From Lachnospiraceae bacterium XPB1003 (GTDB lineage: Bacteria; Bacillota; Clostridia; Lachnospirales; Lachnospiraceae): DNA of 64,000 nt. How positions within the stretch are numbered: position 1 is the stretch's first letter; each line of letters starts with the position of its first letter. Below the pieces are notes generated by a model. That model was not told where the DNA came from. It saw only the letters and a list, made by a program, of their open reading frames with translations, and did not search any database. The stretch lies in the NCBI GenBank assembly GCA_900102065.1, contig FMVK01000010.1, forward strand, positions 62,001 through 126,000, in the 5' to 3' direction. Positions 1-9,503 of the stretch are shown here, one piece after another. The position numbers and the translations under genes are program-made.

Positions 1-1952
1 ACCACATAGATGGCGATCTGAGGATCGTCCGCAGGAGCAAAGCCCATAAATGAAACGGTATAGCTGACCTTACCTTTACCCGAATACTCGGCGGTACCGG
101 TCTTACCGCCTATGCGGTATCCCGCAGGTCTTGCTCTTGTACCGGTTCCTTCATCAACAACGCCGATACAATAATCTTTCATAAGGTCCGATACTTCGGG
201 AGAAATAACCTGTTTGATCATCTCCGGTTCAATATTCTGAACCACCGTTCCGTCATCATTTTCTATCCTGCTGACAAGATGCGGTTTATAAAGATAACCG
301 CCGTTTATCAGACTGCAGTATGCAGTGATGGTCTGGATCATGGTCACTCTGAAACCCTGTCCGAAAGTGGATGTCATAAGTTCGACCAGACCCATGGTAT
401 TCTCGTTGAACACAACTCCGGATGTATCCATTTCTCCGGAAAGATCGACACCCGTCTTGCTTCCGAATCCGAAATTTCTCTGGTATCTTAAGAATTCATC
501 TTTGCCGAGTCTCTGTCCCATCATCATAAGTGAAACGTTACAGGACTTTTCTACCGCCTGCTTTACATCAAGTATACCGTCACCGTTTCTGTTGTGGCAG
601 TGAATGGTTGTAGCATTCTTGCCTTCACCGAAAGTAAGCTCTCCGCCGCAATTAAATGTATCTCCGTCATGGACAGCTCCGGTATCAAGGCCTGCCGCAA
701 CAGTAAAAGTCTTGCATACGGATCCCGGCTCGTATGAAACTCCGGTACAGAAATTCTGCCAAAGGAATGCCGAAACATCCAGCTCCGTAACTTCATTTTC
801 GGATACGGTCCTTCCGCTGGCTCCGCTCATGGCTTCCGCAACATAAGGGACCATAGAGCTTACGGTTTCAGGCGTATACATCGAAAGATCATTGGGCTCA
901 TTGGGGTTGTAATACGGATAGCTTGCCATGGCAAGTATCTCACCAGTATTAACTTTCATAACGATGACTCCCGTATTTACGGAACCCATCTCACCTTCAC
1001 GGAATTCACCCGCATGCTCTTCGTTATAAGCTGCTATCGAGGTCTCGCAAACACTCTGAATATAGGGATCTATGGTGGTTACTATGGTCTTGCCGTTCTC
1101 TGCTTCAATGGTCGTACGTTCAAATGAATTTTCATCCATAAGATAACCGTATTCTCTTCCATCGGTACCCGTAAGGATATCATTATAATAACCTTCGAGT
1201 CCCGCTGCGCCCTTGGAGTCACTTATATAACCGAGGACATCGGAAGCGAGCGTACCTTCGGGATAAACTCTTCTGTAATAAGGTTCAAAATAAACCGCAG
1301 AACTGTTGATGAGCATCGAAGCTTTGGGCTTCACATGAGCCTCTGCCGCGGCAGACCTCACGCTGTTGTTCTGATCCTCTATATACTGTTTGTAGTTCAT
1401 CATCTGAGCATAGGTTACTTCCGGAAGTATAACTTTATATTTGCTTCCGGGATTTGCACTGATGAAAGAATCCATATCGCTTCTTGCAACGCCAAAAATA
1501 TGTTCCACCGCATCGAGTGTAACATCCATATTGTGGTCGTTTGTTTCGCCTTCCAGTGTGTGATATGAATCCAGGATGAGTTTATAGACTTTTTCCGACT
1601 GTGCAAGGATCTTGCCGTTGCTGGCTACTATGGATCCTCTCTTGGCCGGAATAGAAGTGGAAGCGTATTCCTGTTGGGCCAGAACCTGTCTGCTGTATTC
1701 GTCGCCCTTGTTTGCCATGATATAGCCGACGCGCCCTATCAAAGCAGCAAATATTATAATTATCACCGCCATGGTGAATTTTATCCTGCTGTCGGCGGTC
1801 TTGATATAATCTTTTTTTCTGATGTCACCGGGCCCGAAAATCTCCCTGTGATTTATGACTTTTGAGACATCTTTTCCAAGCTCGCGAGCGAATTCTCCCG
1901 CAAGCCTGTCGCTCTTAGAATTTCCTTTTTTACCGTTTCTTTTGTTATCCAT
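1..1952 (-). CDS. Transpeptidase penicillin-binding protein (FtsI/PBP2/SpoVD class), 3' end outside window
   Basis: Class B penicillin-binding protein that cross-links peptidoglycan at the division or spore septum. 650 residues are visible; the C-terminus lies beyond base 1. The N-terminus is charged and cytoplasmic, then one membrane segment (IKFTMAVIIIIFAALIGRV). The transpeptidase domain shows the catalytic SxxK as EPGSVCKTF (Ser at about residue 411), then SCN for the SxN motif, and KTGTAEYSGKG for the KTG box near the left edge. It follows ftsL by 29 bases in the mraZ-rsmH-ftsL-PBP order of Firmicute dcw clusters. Whether it is FtsI or SpoVD cannot be settled, because a C-terminal PASTA domain, if present, would be outside the window. 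Confidence 0.93.
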   Translation of the reverse strand, partial: MDNKRNGKKGNSKSDRLAGEFARELGKDVSKVINHREIFGPGDIRKKDYIKTADSRIKFTMAVIIIIFAALIGRVGYIMANKGDEYSRQVLAQQEYASTSIPAKRGSIVASNGKILAQSEKVYKLILDSYHTLEGETNDHNMDVTLDAVEHIFGVARSDMDSFISANPGSKYKVILPEVTYAQMMNYKQYIEDQNNSVRSAAAEAHVKPKASMLINSSAVYFEPYYRRVYPEGTLASDVLGYISDSKGAAGLEGYYNDILTGTDGREYGYLMDENSFERTTIEAENGKTIVTTIDPYIQSVCETSIAAYNEEHAGEFREGEMGSVNTGVIVMKVNTGEILAMASYPYYNPNEPNDLSMYTPETVSSMVPYVAEAMSGASGRTVSENEVTELDVSAFLWQNFCTGVSYEPGSVCKTFTVAAGLDTGAVHDGDTFNCGGELTFGEGKNATTIHCHNRNGDGILDVKQAVEKSCNVSLMMMGQRLGKDEFLRYQRNFGFGSKTGVDLSGEMDTSGVVFNENTMGLVELMTSTFGQGFRVTMIQTITAYCSLINGGYLYKPHLVSRIENDDGTVVQNIEPEMIKQVISPEVSDLMKDYCIGVVDEGTGTRARPAGYRIGGKTGTAEYSGKGKVSYTVSFMGFAPADDPQIAIYV

Positions 1953-1981
1953 CTATATTTCATATTTCCGAAATAGACGGA

Positions 1982-2401
1982 TCAGTCATCCACAACAGAA
2001 TACTGTTCTGTATAGTCTGCCTTGTCTGCCGCGTAGGTCACTATCTGACCTTCTCCCGCAAGCTTCATCCCGTACTGTTCGGAAGCTATCCTCCTGATCT
2101 CCTCAGAGTTAATGCTGTTCTCAAGATTCTCTTCAACATTGTTATTTGCATCTCTGAGAGCTGCATATGAATTATACAGTGCCGCATATTCTTTGTCAGC
2201 TACAGATATTTCCGACTGAAGATTCATTGAATATAAAACCGAAAGTACCAGTCCTACAGTAAGCACTCCTATCATCATCCAGTTTGAAACAGTGAGTCTG
2301 AATTTCCTGTTTAATTCTCTCTCCAACCTTATAGGATGGATCTCGACTTCTTCCTGCCTTTTCCTTACCGCATTCCCGTAAACATAGTCTTCTCTCATCA
2401 T
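1982..2401 (-). CDS. ftsL: FtsL-like septum protein
   Basis: Small bitopic division protein of 139 residues. It has a basic cytoplasmic N-terminus, one membrane helix (MMIGVLTVGLVLSVLYSM, about residues 62-79) and an extracellular coiled-coil stretch rich in E, N and A. FtsL partners FtsB/DivIC and the septal transpeptidase. Sequence conservation in this family is poor, so the call rests on size, topology and position between rsmH (15 bases upstream) and the PBP gene. The start may be the first or second of two consecutive ATGs. Confidence 0.82.
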   Translation of the reverse strand: MMREDYVYGNAVRKRQEEVEIHPIRLERELNRKFRLTVSNWMMIGVLTVGLVLSVLYSMNLQSEISVADKEYAALYNSYAALRDANNNVEENLENSINSEEIRRIASEQYGMKLAGEGQIVTYAADKADYTEQYSVVDD

Positions 2402-2416
2402 TTCCCCTGACGCTTT

Positions 2417-3355
2417 TTAAGCTTCCCCTTTTTCAAAAATTCTTAATTTCGCAGGCTTTGAACGCCTGTTTTCTTCAGCCTCCTCGGCTGATGCGGTGAT
2501 CGGATGTCTTGTGATCACCTTCCCCTTTGACTTCCTGCCGCATACGCACTGTGGAAGTGACGGCGGGCAGATGCACGGATTTTCGGCTGTTCTGAAAGCA
2601 TTCTTCACTATCCTGTCTTCCAGTGACTGAAAGCTTATTATCAGAAGCCTTCCGCCGGGATTTAAGAAGTCTATCATCCCGTCTATAGATTCTTTGAGAA
2701 CATCCAGTTCCCTATTGCACTCCACTCTGAGCGCCTGATATGTTCTCTTGGAAGGATGCCCGTCCGCACGCATCTTTGCAGGGATGGACATCTTAATGAT
2801 CTCGTTTAATTCAAATGTGGTACGTATGGGAGCCTTCGCACGTTCTGAGACGATATTCTTCGCTATCCTCCCCGCGAACTTTTCTTCCCCGTACTCCTTC
2901 AGGATCCTTGCCAGTTCCTTTTCTTCGTAATCGTTGACTATCTCGTAAGCGCTTAAGGGATTCTCCCTGTTCATCCTCATATCGAGGGGCGCATCTTCGT
3001 TGTAGGAAAAACCTCTCTCCGGATTGTCTAACTGATAAGAAGAAACTCCTATATCAAGGAGGATCCCGTCAACTCCGGTGACCCCGTCAGCCTTAAGATC
3101 CTTTACGGCATTTACGTAGTTGTCATGGTAGAAATGTACCCTGCTCCCGAACTTCTCAAGCCTTTTTCCGGCTGCCGCAAGGGCTTCCGTATCCTGATCA
3201 AAGCAGTAAAGCCTTCCGCCATCGCCAAGGCTCTCTGCTATTCCCGATGAATGTCCGCCGCCTCCGACGGTGCCGTCTATGTATGCACCATCTGCCCTGA
3301 CAGCCATTCCTTCCATTACTTCCTTATAAAGAACCGGTATATGACTAAATTCCAT
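2417..3355 (-). CDS. rsmH: 16S rRNA (cytosine-1402-N4) methyltransferase RsmH (MraW)
   Basis: SAM-dependent methyltransferase that modifies C1402 of 16S rRNA. 312 residues, the usual length. The start MEFSHIPVLYKEVMEGM and the SAM-binding YIDGTVGGGGHS are hallmark sequences. DGILLDIGVSSYQLD and the C-terminal RPAKLRIFEK-type ending (here KPAKLRIFEKGEA) also fit. Its start is 5 bases from the mraZ stop, so the two are co-transcribed and probably translationally coupled. Confidence 0.97.
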   Translation of the reverse strand: MEFSHIPVLYKEVMEGMAVRADGAYIDGTVGGGGHSSGIAESLGDGGRLYCFDQDTEALAAAGKRLEKFGSRVHFYHDNYVNAVKDLKADGVTGVDGILLDIGVSSYQLDNPERGFSYNEDAPLDMRMNRENPLSAYEIVNDYEEKELARILKEYGEEKFAGRIAKNIVSERAKAPIRTTFELNEIIKMSIPAKMRADGHPSKRTYQALRVECNRELDVLKESIDGMIDFLNPGGRLLIISFQSLEDRIVKNAFRTAENPCICPPSLPQCVCGRKSKGKVITRHPITASAEEAEENRRSKPAKLRIFEKGEA

Positions 3356-3360
3356 AGGCC

Positions 3361-3798
3361 TTAAAATGTAACGATCTCAGCGATCGAAGGATTACCGATA
3401 AGCGGTGTAAGATCGTCGGAAGCCTTAAGCTGCTCTTCGTAAGCCTCTTTGCTCCAGATCTCAAGACGGTTGTCCATACCGCAGATCACTGCCTCTTTGG
3501 AAAGGTTCGCATATTCACGAAGTGTGGGAGGGAGAAAAACTCTTCCCTGCTTGTCTGTCTCTCCGTCCACTGCTGCCGCACAAAAGTGCATGAGCAGTTT
3601 GTGGCCTTCCTCTGTTATGGCGGATATTGAACGGAGTTTGCCGGCAAGTGTATGCCAGCTTTCAGCATCCAGTACCCAGAGACATCTCTTTACGCCTTTG
3701 GTGATGACAAAACCTTCCCCGAGCTCGTCGCGGAATTTCGCCGGGATAATGACCCTGCCCTTATCATCGATTGAATGGCTGAAATCACTCTTGAACAA
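3361..3798 (-). CDS. mraZ: MraZ transcriptional regulator
   Basis: Ring-forming DNA-binding repressor of the dcw cluster, 145 residues, with two SpoVT/AbrB-like halves. The DxxxR signatures are visible as DDKGRVIIPAKFRDEL near the N-terminus and TDKQGRVFLPPTLREY in the second half. The start is a TTG codon (MFKSDFSHSIDDKGR by family alignment), with a weak TAGGGG about ten bases upstream. First gene of the minus-strand operon; its own recognition repeats lie directly upstream (3811-3888). Confidence 0.96.
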   Translation of the reverse strand: MFKSDFSHSIDDKGRVIIPAKFRDELGEGFVITKGVKRCLWVLDAESWHTLAGKLRSISAITEEGHKLLMHFCAAAVDGETDKQGRVFLPPTLREYANLSKEAVICGMDNRLEIWSKEAYEEQLKASDDLTPLIGNPSIAEIVTF

Positions 3799-3810
3799 GA
3801 ATTTCTACCC

Positions 3811-3888
3811 CTAATCACCACAAAGTTACGTAAAATTGACACTAATCACCACAAAAATTATTTTAAACCCCACTTTGACTTTTTACAA
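3811..3888 (-). promoter_or_regulatory. mraZ promoter with MraZ operator repeats
   Basis: On the minus strand, TTGTAA (3888-3883), a 17-base spacer and TAAAAT (3865-3860) form a sigma-A-type promoter. GTGG-type MraZ boxes overlap and follow it: AGTGGGGT in the spacer (3867-3874) and two copies of TTTGTGGTGATTAG at 3842-3855 and 3811-3824, exactly 31 bp apart. MraZ is known to bind direct TGGGN/GTGG repeats ahead of its own gene, so autoregulation is the natural reading. Confidence 0.8.
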
Positions 3889-3912
3889 GGGCGGATTTCC
3901 CGCCTAAAACGC

Positions 3913-3942
3913 AAAAAAATAAGGCTTTCGCCTTATTTTTTT
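3913..3942 (-). terminator. Rho-independent terminator after lgt
   Basis: AAAAAAATAAGG / CCTTATTTTTTT stem around a short TTTCG-type loop, T-rich on both strands. It lies between the end of lgt and the mraZ promoter and probably ends the ychF-lgt transcript. Confidence 0.85.
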
Positions 3943-3991
3943 ATACCGAACTATATGTTGTGTCGGATAATATCCGGTCCTCTATATAGTG

Positions 3992-4900
3992 TTAATATTT
4001 ATCATTTTCGAACTGTTTTGATATTGTATTTTTTTTGTTTTTATTTAACCTCATCCTGACAATAATTTCGACCGTTGCAGCCACCACGAAAAGCAGCAAT
4101 CCCAGGCACTGGGATACGGCAATATTTGTTCCGGCGAACTTCAGCTGATCGGTCCTGATCCCTTCGATGATAAACCTTATGATACCGTATCCGCCCAGAT
4201 ACCAGCATGTCATCTCGCCGTCGAATTTCTTCTTTCCGCGAAGATTATACATAAGTGTTAGAAGGATCAGATTGCAGAAGCTCTCATAGAGAAATGTGGG
4301 ATGAACCTGGATGTAATTCGTCCCCTCCGCGATGTGAGCCCTGAGATCCTCAGATATATCCATGGCTCTGACTGCCTCTATGGGAAGTCTCATGGCAAAG
4401 AGGCCATCGGTGTATCCGCCGAAAACTTCTCTGTTGGTGAAATTTCCCCATCTGCCCACGCTCTGACCTACCAGAACACCTAAAAATGCGATATCCGTAA
4501 GCGCAAAGAGGTTCTTCTTGCGAACCTTGCACCATATTATGGCCGTAATAAAACCTGCGATAACGCCTCCGTATATGGCAAGACCGCCCTGTCTTATATT
4601 AAAGATGCTTAAGGGATCATTTTTGTAGAAGTCCCACATGAATATAACATAATAGGCTCTGGCTCCGAGTATACCTATCACCAGGCTCCACAGTCCCATG
4701 TCATAGAAATCATCGGGATTAAGCCCATCCTTTTTGGCAGTATGCGTGATAAGAGCAAAAGCCAGTATCACACCTATGCCGATAAGCAGGCCGTACATTG
4801 CTATCTCTACTCCGAATATCTTAAACGACTTCGGAATATACTCAAAAAAGAGACCCAGATTCGGAAACGCGATGGAGGTTCCATCCATCCAGTCAGGCAT
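3992..4900 (-). CDS. lgt: Prolipoprotein diacylglyceryl transferase
   Basis: Integral membrane enzyme that transfers diacylglycerol from phosphatidylglycerol to the lipobox cysteine of prolipoproteins. 302 residues with about seven hydrophobic helices. The Lgt signature is seen as GRWGNFTNREVFGG, followed by HPTFLYES. It lies 15 bases after ychF on the same strand, so the two are probably co-transcribed. Its substrates in this window would include the binding lipoprotein at 56902-58209 and the small lipoprotein at 50158-50601. Confidence 0.96.
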   Translation of the reverse strand: MPDWMDGTSIAFPNLGLFFEYIPKSFKIFGVEIAMYGLLIGIGVILAFALITHTAKKDGLNPDDFYDMGLWSLVIGILGARAYYVIFMWDFYKNDPLSIFNIRQGGLAIYGGVIAGFITAIIWCKVRKKNLFALTDIAFLGVLVGQSVGRWGNFTNREVFGGYTDGLFAMRLPIEAVRAMDISEDLRAHIAEGTNYIQVHPTFLYESFCNLILLTLMYNLRGKKKFDGEMTCWYLGGYGIIRFIIEGIRTDQLKFAGTNIAVSQCLGLLLFVVAATVEIIVRMRLNKNKKNTISKQFENDKY

Positions 4901-4915
4901 CAGTATTCACCTCGA

Positions 4916-6016
4916 TCAAACATTGAATCTGAAAAGGATAACATCTCCGTCCTGAACAACATAATCCTTACCTTCAAGACCTGCAACACCCTTTTCCTTT
5001 GCAGCGGCTACCGAGCCGAGACTTATCAGATCGTCATATTTAACAACTTCCGCACGGATGAATCCTCTCTCGAAATCCGTATGGATCTTACCTGCTGCCT
5101 GAGGAGCCTTCGTACCTTTTTTAATGGTCCATGCACGACACTCATCCTCACCTGCGGTTAAGAAGCTTATAAGACCGAGCAGCTTGTAACTTGCCTTGAT
5201 AAGCTTATCGAGGCCGGCTTCTTCCAGTCCGAGATCCTGAAGGAATTCCTTCTTCTCATCATCATCAAGTTCAGCGATCTCTTCCTCGATCTGCGCGCAG
5301 ATTACAAATACTTCACTGCCTTCACCCTCTGCGATCTTCCTTACTGCTGCAACATTTGCATTGGAAGCGCCGTCATCGGCAAGATCCGAGTCGGCAACAT
5401 TGGCTGCATAGATAACAGGCTTAGCGGTTAAGAGATTGTAAGAGCTGAAGAATGCCTCTTCCTCTTCATCCGCACATTCATAATTCTTGGCAAGCTTTCC
5501 TTCATTCATAAGAGCCTGGAGCTTATCGAGAAGAGCAGCTTCCTTGGCAGCTGCCTTATCGCCGCTCTTTACGCTCTTGGTAACCTTGGCAATACGACGT
5601 TCAAGTATCTCCAGATCAGATAAAAGAAGCTCTGTATTGATGGTCTCGATATCTCTTGCGGGATCGATATTACCTTCAACGTGAACGATGTTGGTATCCT
5701 CAAAGCATCTTACAACATGCACGATAGCATCAACTTCACGGATATTGGCAAGGAACTGGTTACCCAGACCTTCACCCTTGGAAGCACCCTTTACGAGACC
5801 TGCGATATCAACGAATTCGATAACGGCAGGTGTAACCTTCTTAGTATTATATAGCTCACCGAGCTTTACTATCCTCTCATCAGGTACGGTAACTACGCCC
5901 ACATTGGGATCTATTGTTGCAAAGGGATAGTTGGCAGCAAGTGCGCCGGCCTTTGTAAGACAGTTGAAAAGTGTCGACTTTCCGACATTGGGTAATCCTA
6001 CGATTCCTAATTTCAT
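4916..6016 (-). CDS. ychF: Redox-regulated ATPase/GTPase YchF (OLA1 family)
   Basis: Obg-family P-loop NTPase associated with ribosomes, 366 residues. G1 is [10 protein letters not shown]3 is DIAGLVKGA, and the C-terminal TGS-like domain ends [13 protein letters not shown] as in other YchF proteins. The first codons, ATGAAATTAGGAATCG, lie inside the attachment core of the ICE inserted directly upstream. The bases upstream of the core, including AAGGAG, appear to be element-derived, so integration probably replaced the native leader. Coding sequence is intact. Confidence 0.97.
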   Translation of the reverse strand: MKLGIVGLPNVGKSTLFNCLTKAGALAANYPFATIDPNVGVVTVPDERIVKLGELYNTKKVTPAVIEFVDIAGLVKGASKGEGLGNQFLANIREVDAIVHVVRCFEDTNIVHVEGNIDPARDIETINTELLLSDLEILERRIAKVTKSVKSGDKAAAKEAALLDKLQALMNEGKLAKNYECADEEEEAFFSSYNLLTAKPVIYAANVADSDLADDGASNANVAAVRKIAEGEGSEVFVICAQIEEEIAELDDDEKKEFLQDLGLEEAGLDKLIKASYKLLGLISFLTAGEDECRAWTIKKGTKAPQAAGKIHTDFERGFIRAEVVKYDDLISLGSVAAAKEKGVAGLEGKDYVVQDGDVILFRFNV

Positions 6017-6060
6017 TTTTCCCTATTCTCCTTAAATTTTCCTTTATTTATAAGGGTTTC
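6001..6060. other. Left attachment region of ICE1 at the ychF start
   Basis: About 60 bp beginning with the first ychF codons and running into the intergenic side. A diverged copy lies at 47721-47785, starting with the same CGATTCCTA, TTTCATTTTT and CTATTCTCCTTAAA blocks. The copy at 47721 encodes MKLGIV, as ychF does, then hits a stop, as expected of an attachment duplicate. An 18-bp exact match to 6011-6028 also occurs at 53563-53580. Confidence 0.8.
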
Positions 6061-6080
6061 AGCTTCTGATGATTGTTTAG

Positions 6081-6098
6081 GGTACCAATTAGGGTACC
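6081..6098. repeat. Paired GGTACC motif, left ICE end
   Basis: GGTACC at 6081-6086 and 6093-6098, 12 bp apart, just inside the left end. The right end has the same pair with the same spacing (47572-47589). A role as integrase or excisionase arm sites is inferred from position only. Confidence 0.55.
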
Positions 6099-6102
6099 AG
6101 TT

Positions 6103-7257
6103 TCAGTTTTTATCCATAGAATTATATGGAATTATCGTCAAAGCATCAGCAACTTTTTCCACTTCTTTATGTTTTTCATCCTCAGTCACATGAACATATA
6201 AATTCATAGTAATCCCTATATTTGAATGTCCAAGAAGCATCTGTAATGTCTTCGGCCTCATACCTGCCTCTATACATCTAGTGGCAAAAGTATGTCTAAG
6301 TACATGCATCGAAAAATGCGGAAGTCCGGTTCGTTCTGATATCTTGTACAATGCCGTATCATAAGTGCTATTTTTTACCGGCGTTCCGTTCCTGCACAGA
6401 AAGACAGTATCCATCCATTGAGGAACTTTATTTTCTATACGGTCATTTTTTATCCGTTGCCGTTCAAGAAGCTTTGCAGCCTCATCGGTAAGCGGTATCT
6501 CTCGATACCCTGATTTCGTCTTAGGAGGGCCTTCGATCCAGGCTCCCGTACTGGCCCGATACTCCATTGTTCTCTGGATTGTGATTTTCCTGTTGGCAAA
6601 ATCAATATCCTGCCATCTGAGCCCTATCAACTCTCCGACGCGAAGTCCTGTCTGAAGTATGAACCTGTACTGATTCTCATAACTTAATCCGACAACCGCA
6701 TAAAGAAACTTCCTCTGTTCATCAAGCGTAAGTGCCCGTTTCTCTTCTGATGGACGCCCCATATCACTTTTAACAGATTTTTTGCACGGATTACTGCGTA
6801 TCACATCATTTTCATATGCATACTCAAACATATTGTAGAGTGCTATACGAGCTTGATATATAGTAGAAGTCTTATAGCCTTCTTCTGCCATTTTCAAAAA
6901 TATCTTCTGACAGTGAATAGGTTTTACTTCAGATAAAATCATTTTCCCTATCACCGGTTCAATATTGCTCCGGTATCGTTCACTGTAATTTCTTACAGTA
7001 TTTGGTCGTACGGTTTTTTTCTTGATATCTAACCAATACTCGAACCATACGCTTACCAATAACTGAGTCCCATTTCCGACATCGCTATGTTCATCAATGT
7101 ATTCAGCCTCAGCAAGCCAATGAATGATTTCCTGAAGTTTCTTTGATTTTTTGGAAATTCTCTTTCCTGTCCGATCAGTATACCTGCCCTTGTACAGTCC
7201 ATTGGGTAACTGTATCAGATTTTTTCCAAGTTCCTTCCCTTTCAGATCTTTTCCCAA
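6103..7257 (-). CDS. int: Tyrosine recombinase (integrase) of ICE1
   Basis: Catalyses integration and excision of ICE1. 384 residues: an AP2-like arm-binding N-terminus (NGLYKGRYTDRTGKR), a SAM-like core-binding domain (about 65-150) and a catalytic domain (about 175-370). The full active set is visible: Arg206 (TGLRVGEL), Lys248, His318 and Arg321 (HVLRHTFATR), His344 (LLGHSNI) and the nucleophile Tyr354 (MNLYVHV). The start is TTG with GGAG seven bases upstream. It lies 86 bases from ychF, the usual place for an integrase beside its att site. Tn916-type family by overall architecture. Confidence 0.96.
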   Translation of the reverse strand: MGKDLKGKELGKNLIQLPNGLYKGRYTDRTGKRISKKSKKLQEIIHWLAEAEYIDEHSDVGNGTQLLVSVWFEYWLDIKKKTVRPNTVRNYSERYRSNIEPVIGKMILSEVKPIHCQKIFLKMAEEGYKTSTIYQARIALYNMFEYAYENDVIRSNPCKKSVKSDMGRPSEEKRALTLDEQRKFLYAVVGLSYENQYRFILQTGLRVGELIGLRWQDIDFANRKITIQRTMEYRASTGAWIEGPPKTKSGYREIPLTDEAAKLLERQRIKNDRIENKVPQWMDTVFLCRNGTPVKNSTYDTALYKISERTGLPHFSMHVLRHTFATRCIEAGMRPKTLQMLLGHSNIGITMNLYVHVTEDEKHKEVEKVADALTIIPYNSMDKN

Positions 7258-7357
7258 TTAAAGCTCCTTTTCTGAAAGAATCAGAGCTCCAAATCAGCCC
7301 GTGTATTATAGCACTTAAGGAGCTCTATAAGCAATATCAGGCAAAATTGCACAAACA

Positions 7358-7621
7358 TCACAGTTGAATAGTTTCCGCCAAAAACGATTCGAACTCCTTG
7401 CGTTTAACCAACTTCTTTCTCCCGACATAAAGTACAAAACTACATCTTGGTGAACTCAGCAGACTATCGATCCTATTCTTACCTATATTTGAATAAGCCG
7501 CCGCCTCCGATATGGTAAGTGTTACTTTTTCCCAGATTGGAACGCTGTCATGATGGTCAGTTTTATCAATTCCTATAGACTCATTCATTGAATTCAACGC
7601 ATTTAAAGCTTCATTAGCCAT
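7358..7621 (-). CDS. xis: Excisionase-like DNA-binding protein
   Basis: 87 residues. The C-terminal half (LTISEAAAYSNIGKNRIDSLLSS, then FVLYVGRKKLVKRKEFESFLAE) matches the winged-helix Tn916-Xis type, which directs the integrase towards excision. AAGGAG precedes the ATG. It is directly upstream of int on the same strand. A close, complete paralogue sits in the same place in the decayed element (48171-48491). Confidence 0.85.
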   Translation of the reverse strand: MANEALNALNSMNESIGIDKTDHHDSVPIWEKVTLTISEAAAYSNIGKNRIDSLLSSPRCSFVLYVGRKKLVKRKEFESFLAETIQL

Positions 7622-7657
7622 TTCTTTTCTCCTTTCTCCGATTAATAGATTTCAAAT

Positions 7658-8659
7658 CTACCCAAGTTTCTCTCTGTTCAGTTCATCTTCCAAAAGTGCA
7701 TATATCAATTCTTCCATTTCCCCCCTGGTCATTTGTGGTTTGTAATACTTCTTTATTTTTTTGTACGGGAGAACGATATCCGCGGTTACATCCTGATCAG
7801 TATCCACTTCAAAGCTGACTGTTTTTTCTTTTTCCAGATTATCACCCGCGCCGTCAAGCTCCGCAAAATCCGAATGCTCTTCAGAATCCTCAAGATTCTT
7901 ATGGTATTCACACTCCGATACTTCCGGTTCCTCTATGATCCCCAGCAGAATCTCTATCCTATCCCGATCAAGCACTCCAGAAGACTCCTGCGAAGCTTTT
8001 TTTAGAATCTGCGCTTCATTTAACGAAGGATTCCATTCGCCTGCCTGTATAAGGCTGTACAAGCGCTCCTGTTCACCTTTCTTCAGAAATGACAGTTCCA
8101 CCGCTGCAGATATCCCAAGCATTCCTTCATCGACCAGATCAAGCAATTCCTTTGTAAGATAAGTAAGTCTTATGTATCTTTTAATCTGTGTTTTCGAATC
8201 ATTTCCTTCTGCCGCCATTTGTTCTACAGACAGCCCGCCGCTTTTGCCCTGATGTTTAATAGCATCATTTTTGATCCTATATGCCCAGGCCTTCTCGCTC
8301 GGACGAATCACTTCCCTTCTCAGGTTCGCATCCACCATAAAAATAGCTGCTTCATCATCATCGGCGTCGATAATATGAACCGGAATCTTTTCAAGCCCTA
8401 TGATCTCACAGGCCCTTTTCCTTCTGTGCCCGGAAAGGATCTCATATCCGAGCGGATCTCTCCTTACTATTGGCGGCTCCAGCACCCCGTTTTCCTTTAT
8501 GCTTTCCACCAGCTCATCCATAGCTTCATCATCTTCCACCCGGAAAGGATGATCCTTGAACGGGTGAAGCTTTGAAACATAAACATCCGTGATTACCTTA
8601 GGCTGTACAGAAAAGATGTCATCCAGATTCCCCAGCGTTACTCCGGAATAATTACTCAT
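7658..8659 (-). CDS. parB: ParB/Spo0J-like partition protein
   Basis: 333 residues. The N-terminal ParB nuclease-like/CTPase domain carries LSGHRRKRACE (the GHRR motif) and DANLRREVIRPSEKAWAY (the family ENxRR-like box); an HTH region follows at about residues 140-200. It overlaps the parA stop by 8 nt (ATGAGTAA), so translation is coupled. In an ICE, ParAB stabilises the excised circle or supports replication. The acidic tail ends in a C-terminal domain (TADIVLPYKKIKKYY...) that also survives as a fragment in ICE2 (48509-48760). Confidence 0.93.
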   Translation of the reverse strand: MSNYSGVTLGNLDDIFSVQPKVITDVYVSKLHPFKDHPFRVEDDEAMDELVESIKENGVLEPPIVRRDPLGYEILSGHRRKRACEIIGLEKIPVHIIDADDDEAAIFMVDANLRREVIRPSEKAWAYRIKNDAIKHQGKSGGLSVEQMAAEGNDSKTQIKRYIRLTYLTKELLDLVDEGMLGISAAVELSFLKKGEQERLYSLIQAGEWNPSLNEAQILKKASQESSGVLDRDRIEILLGIIEEPEVSECEYHKNLEDSEEHSDFAELDGAGDNLEKEKTVSFEVDTDQDVTADIVLPYKKIKKYYKPQMTRGEMEELIYALLEDELNREKLG

Positions 8660-9503
8660 AACGTTTCATAGCCTCCCTTTTAGCTTTTTCACGTGCCTTT
8701 TCATGAGCAAAAATTTCTTTCACAACCTCTCTGTAAGCCTGGGCACCCGGACCCTTGGGAAAATGCTCGATTATCGTTCTGCACGAAGCAGAAGCCTCAT
8801 TGATTTTTGCATTATCTGGGATCATCACATTAAACATGTACTTCCCCCACTTTTCCCTCACATCTTCAACGATCCTCTTCTGGCAACCGACCCTGCCGTC
8901 TATCATCGAAATGAGGATACCTTCTATGAACAGTTCCGGATTGGCCACGCATCTGACCTGACGCACTATTCCCATCAACTGATTCAACCCATCCGTTGAA
9001 TACTTACCCGGCTGTATAGGTATGATCATCGAATCTGAAGCCGTAAGAGCATTAAGCGACATTATTCCGAGAGAGGGGGCGCAATCTATCAGGATGTAAT
9101 CGTACCTATCCTTTATTGTATCTATGTATCTCCTAAGGATCCCTTCCTTTCCCGGAAGAGCATGTAGCCTCACTTCGAGCATTGCAGTCCCAAGCTCACA
9201 CGGGATATAATCCATCCCACGGAAATACTGGATTATCGGGGCCGTGGGTTCAAGCTGCATCCGTTCGCCCGGTTTCTCACAGTCCCGTTCCTCCTGCAGA
9301 TAGCATTCAAAGATATTTAAAAGTGTTGCTTCCACTTGATCATCCTCATCCGTCCCCATGCTTCTTGTAAGACAGGACTGAGGATCGTTGTCAATGAGAA
9401 GCACTCTCTTTCCGGCCTCATTAAGCGCAGCACCTATATTAATCGCGCATGTACTTTTTCCTACCCCGCCCTTCTGATTTATAAGTGATATAACTCTGGT
9501 CAC
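8652..9503 (-). CDS. parA: ParA/Soj-like partition ATPase
   Basis: 283-residue Walker-type ATPase. The deviant Walker A is QKGGVGKST at residues 10-18, then LLIDNDPQ, and Walker B is YILIDCAPSLG. It drives partition of the circular ICE form together with ParB. Its 5' end overlaps the preceding Zn-finger gene by 65 nt in another frame, an unusually long overlap for this arrangement. Confidence 0.95.
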   Translation of the reverse strand: MTRVISLINQKGGVGKSTCAINIGAALNEAGKRVLLIDNDPQSCLTRSMGTDEDDQVEATLLNIFECYLQEERDCEKPGERMQLEPTAPIIQYFRGMDYIPCELGTAMLEVRLHALPGKEGILRRYIDTIKDRYDYILIDCAPSLGIMSLNALTASDSMIIPIQPGKYSTDGLNQLMGIVRQVRCVANPELFIEGILISMIDGRVGCQKRIVEDVREKWGKYMFNVMIPDNAKINEASASCRTIIEHFPKGPGAQAYREVVKEIFAHEKAREKAKREAMKRYE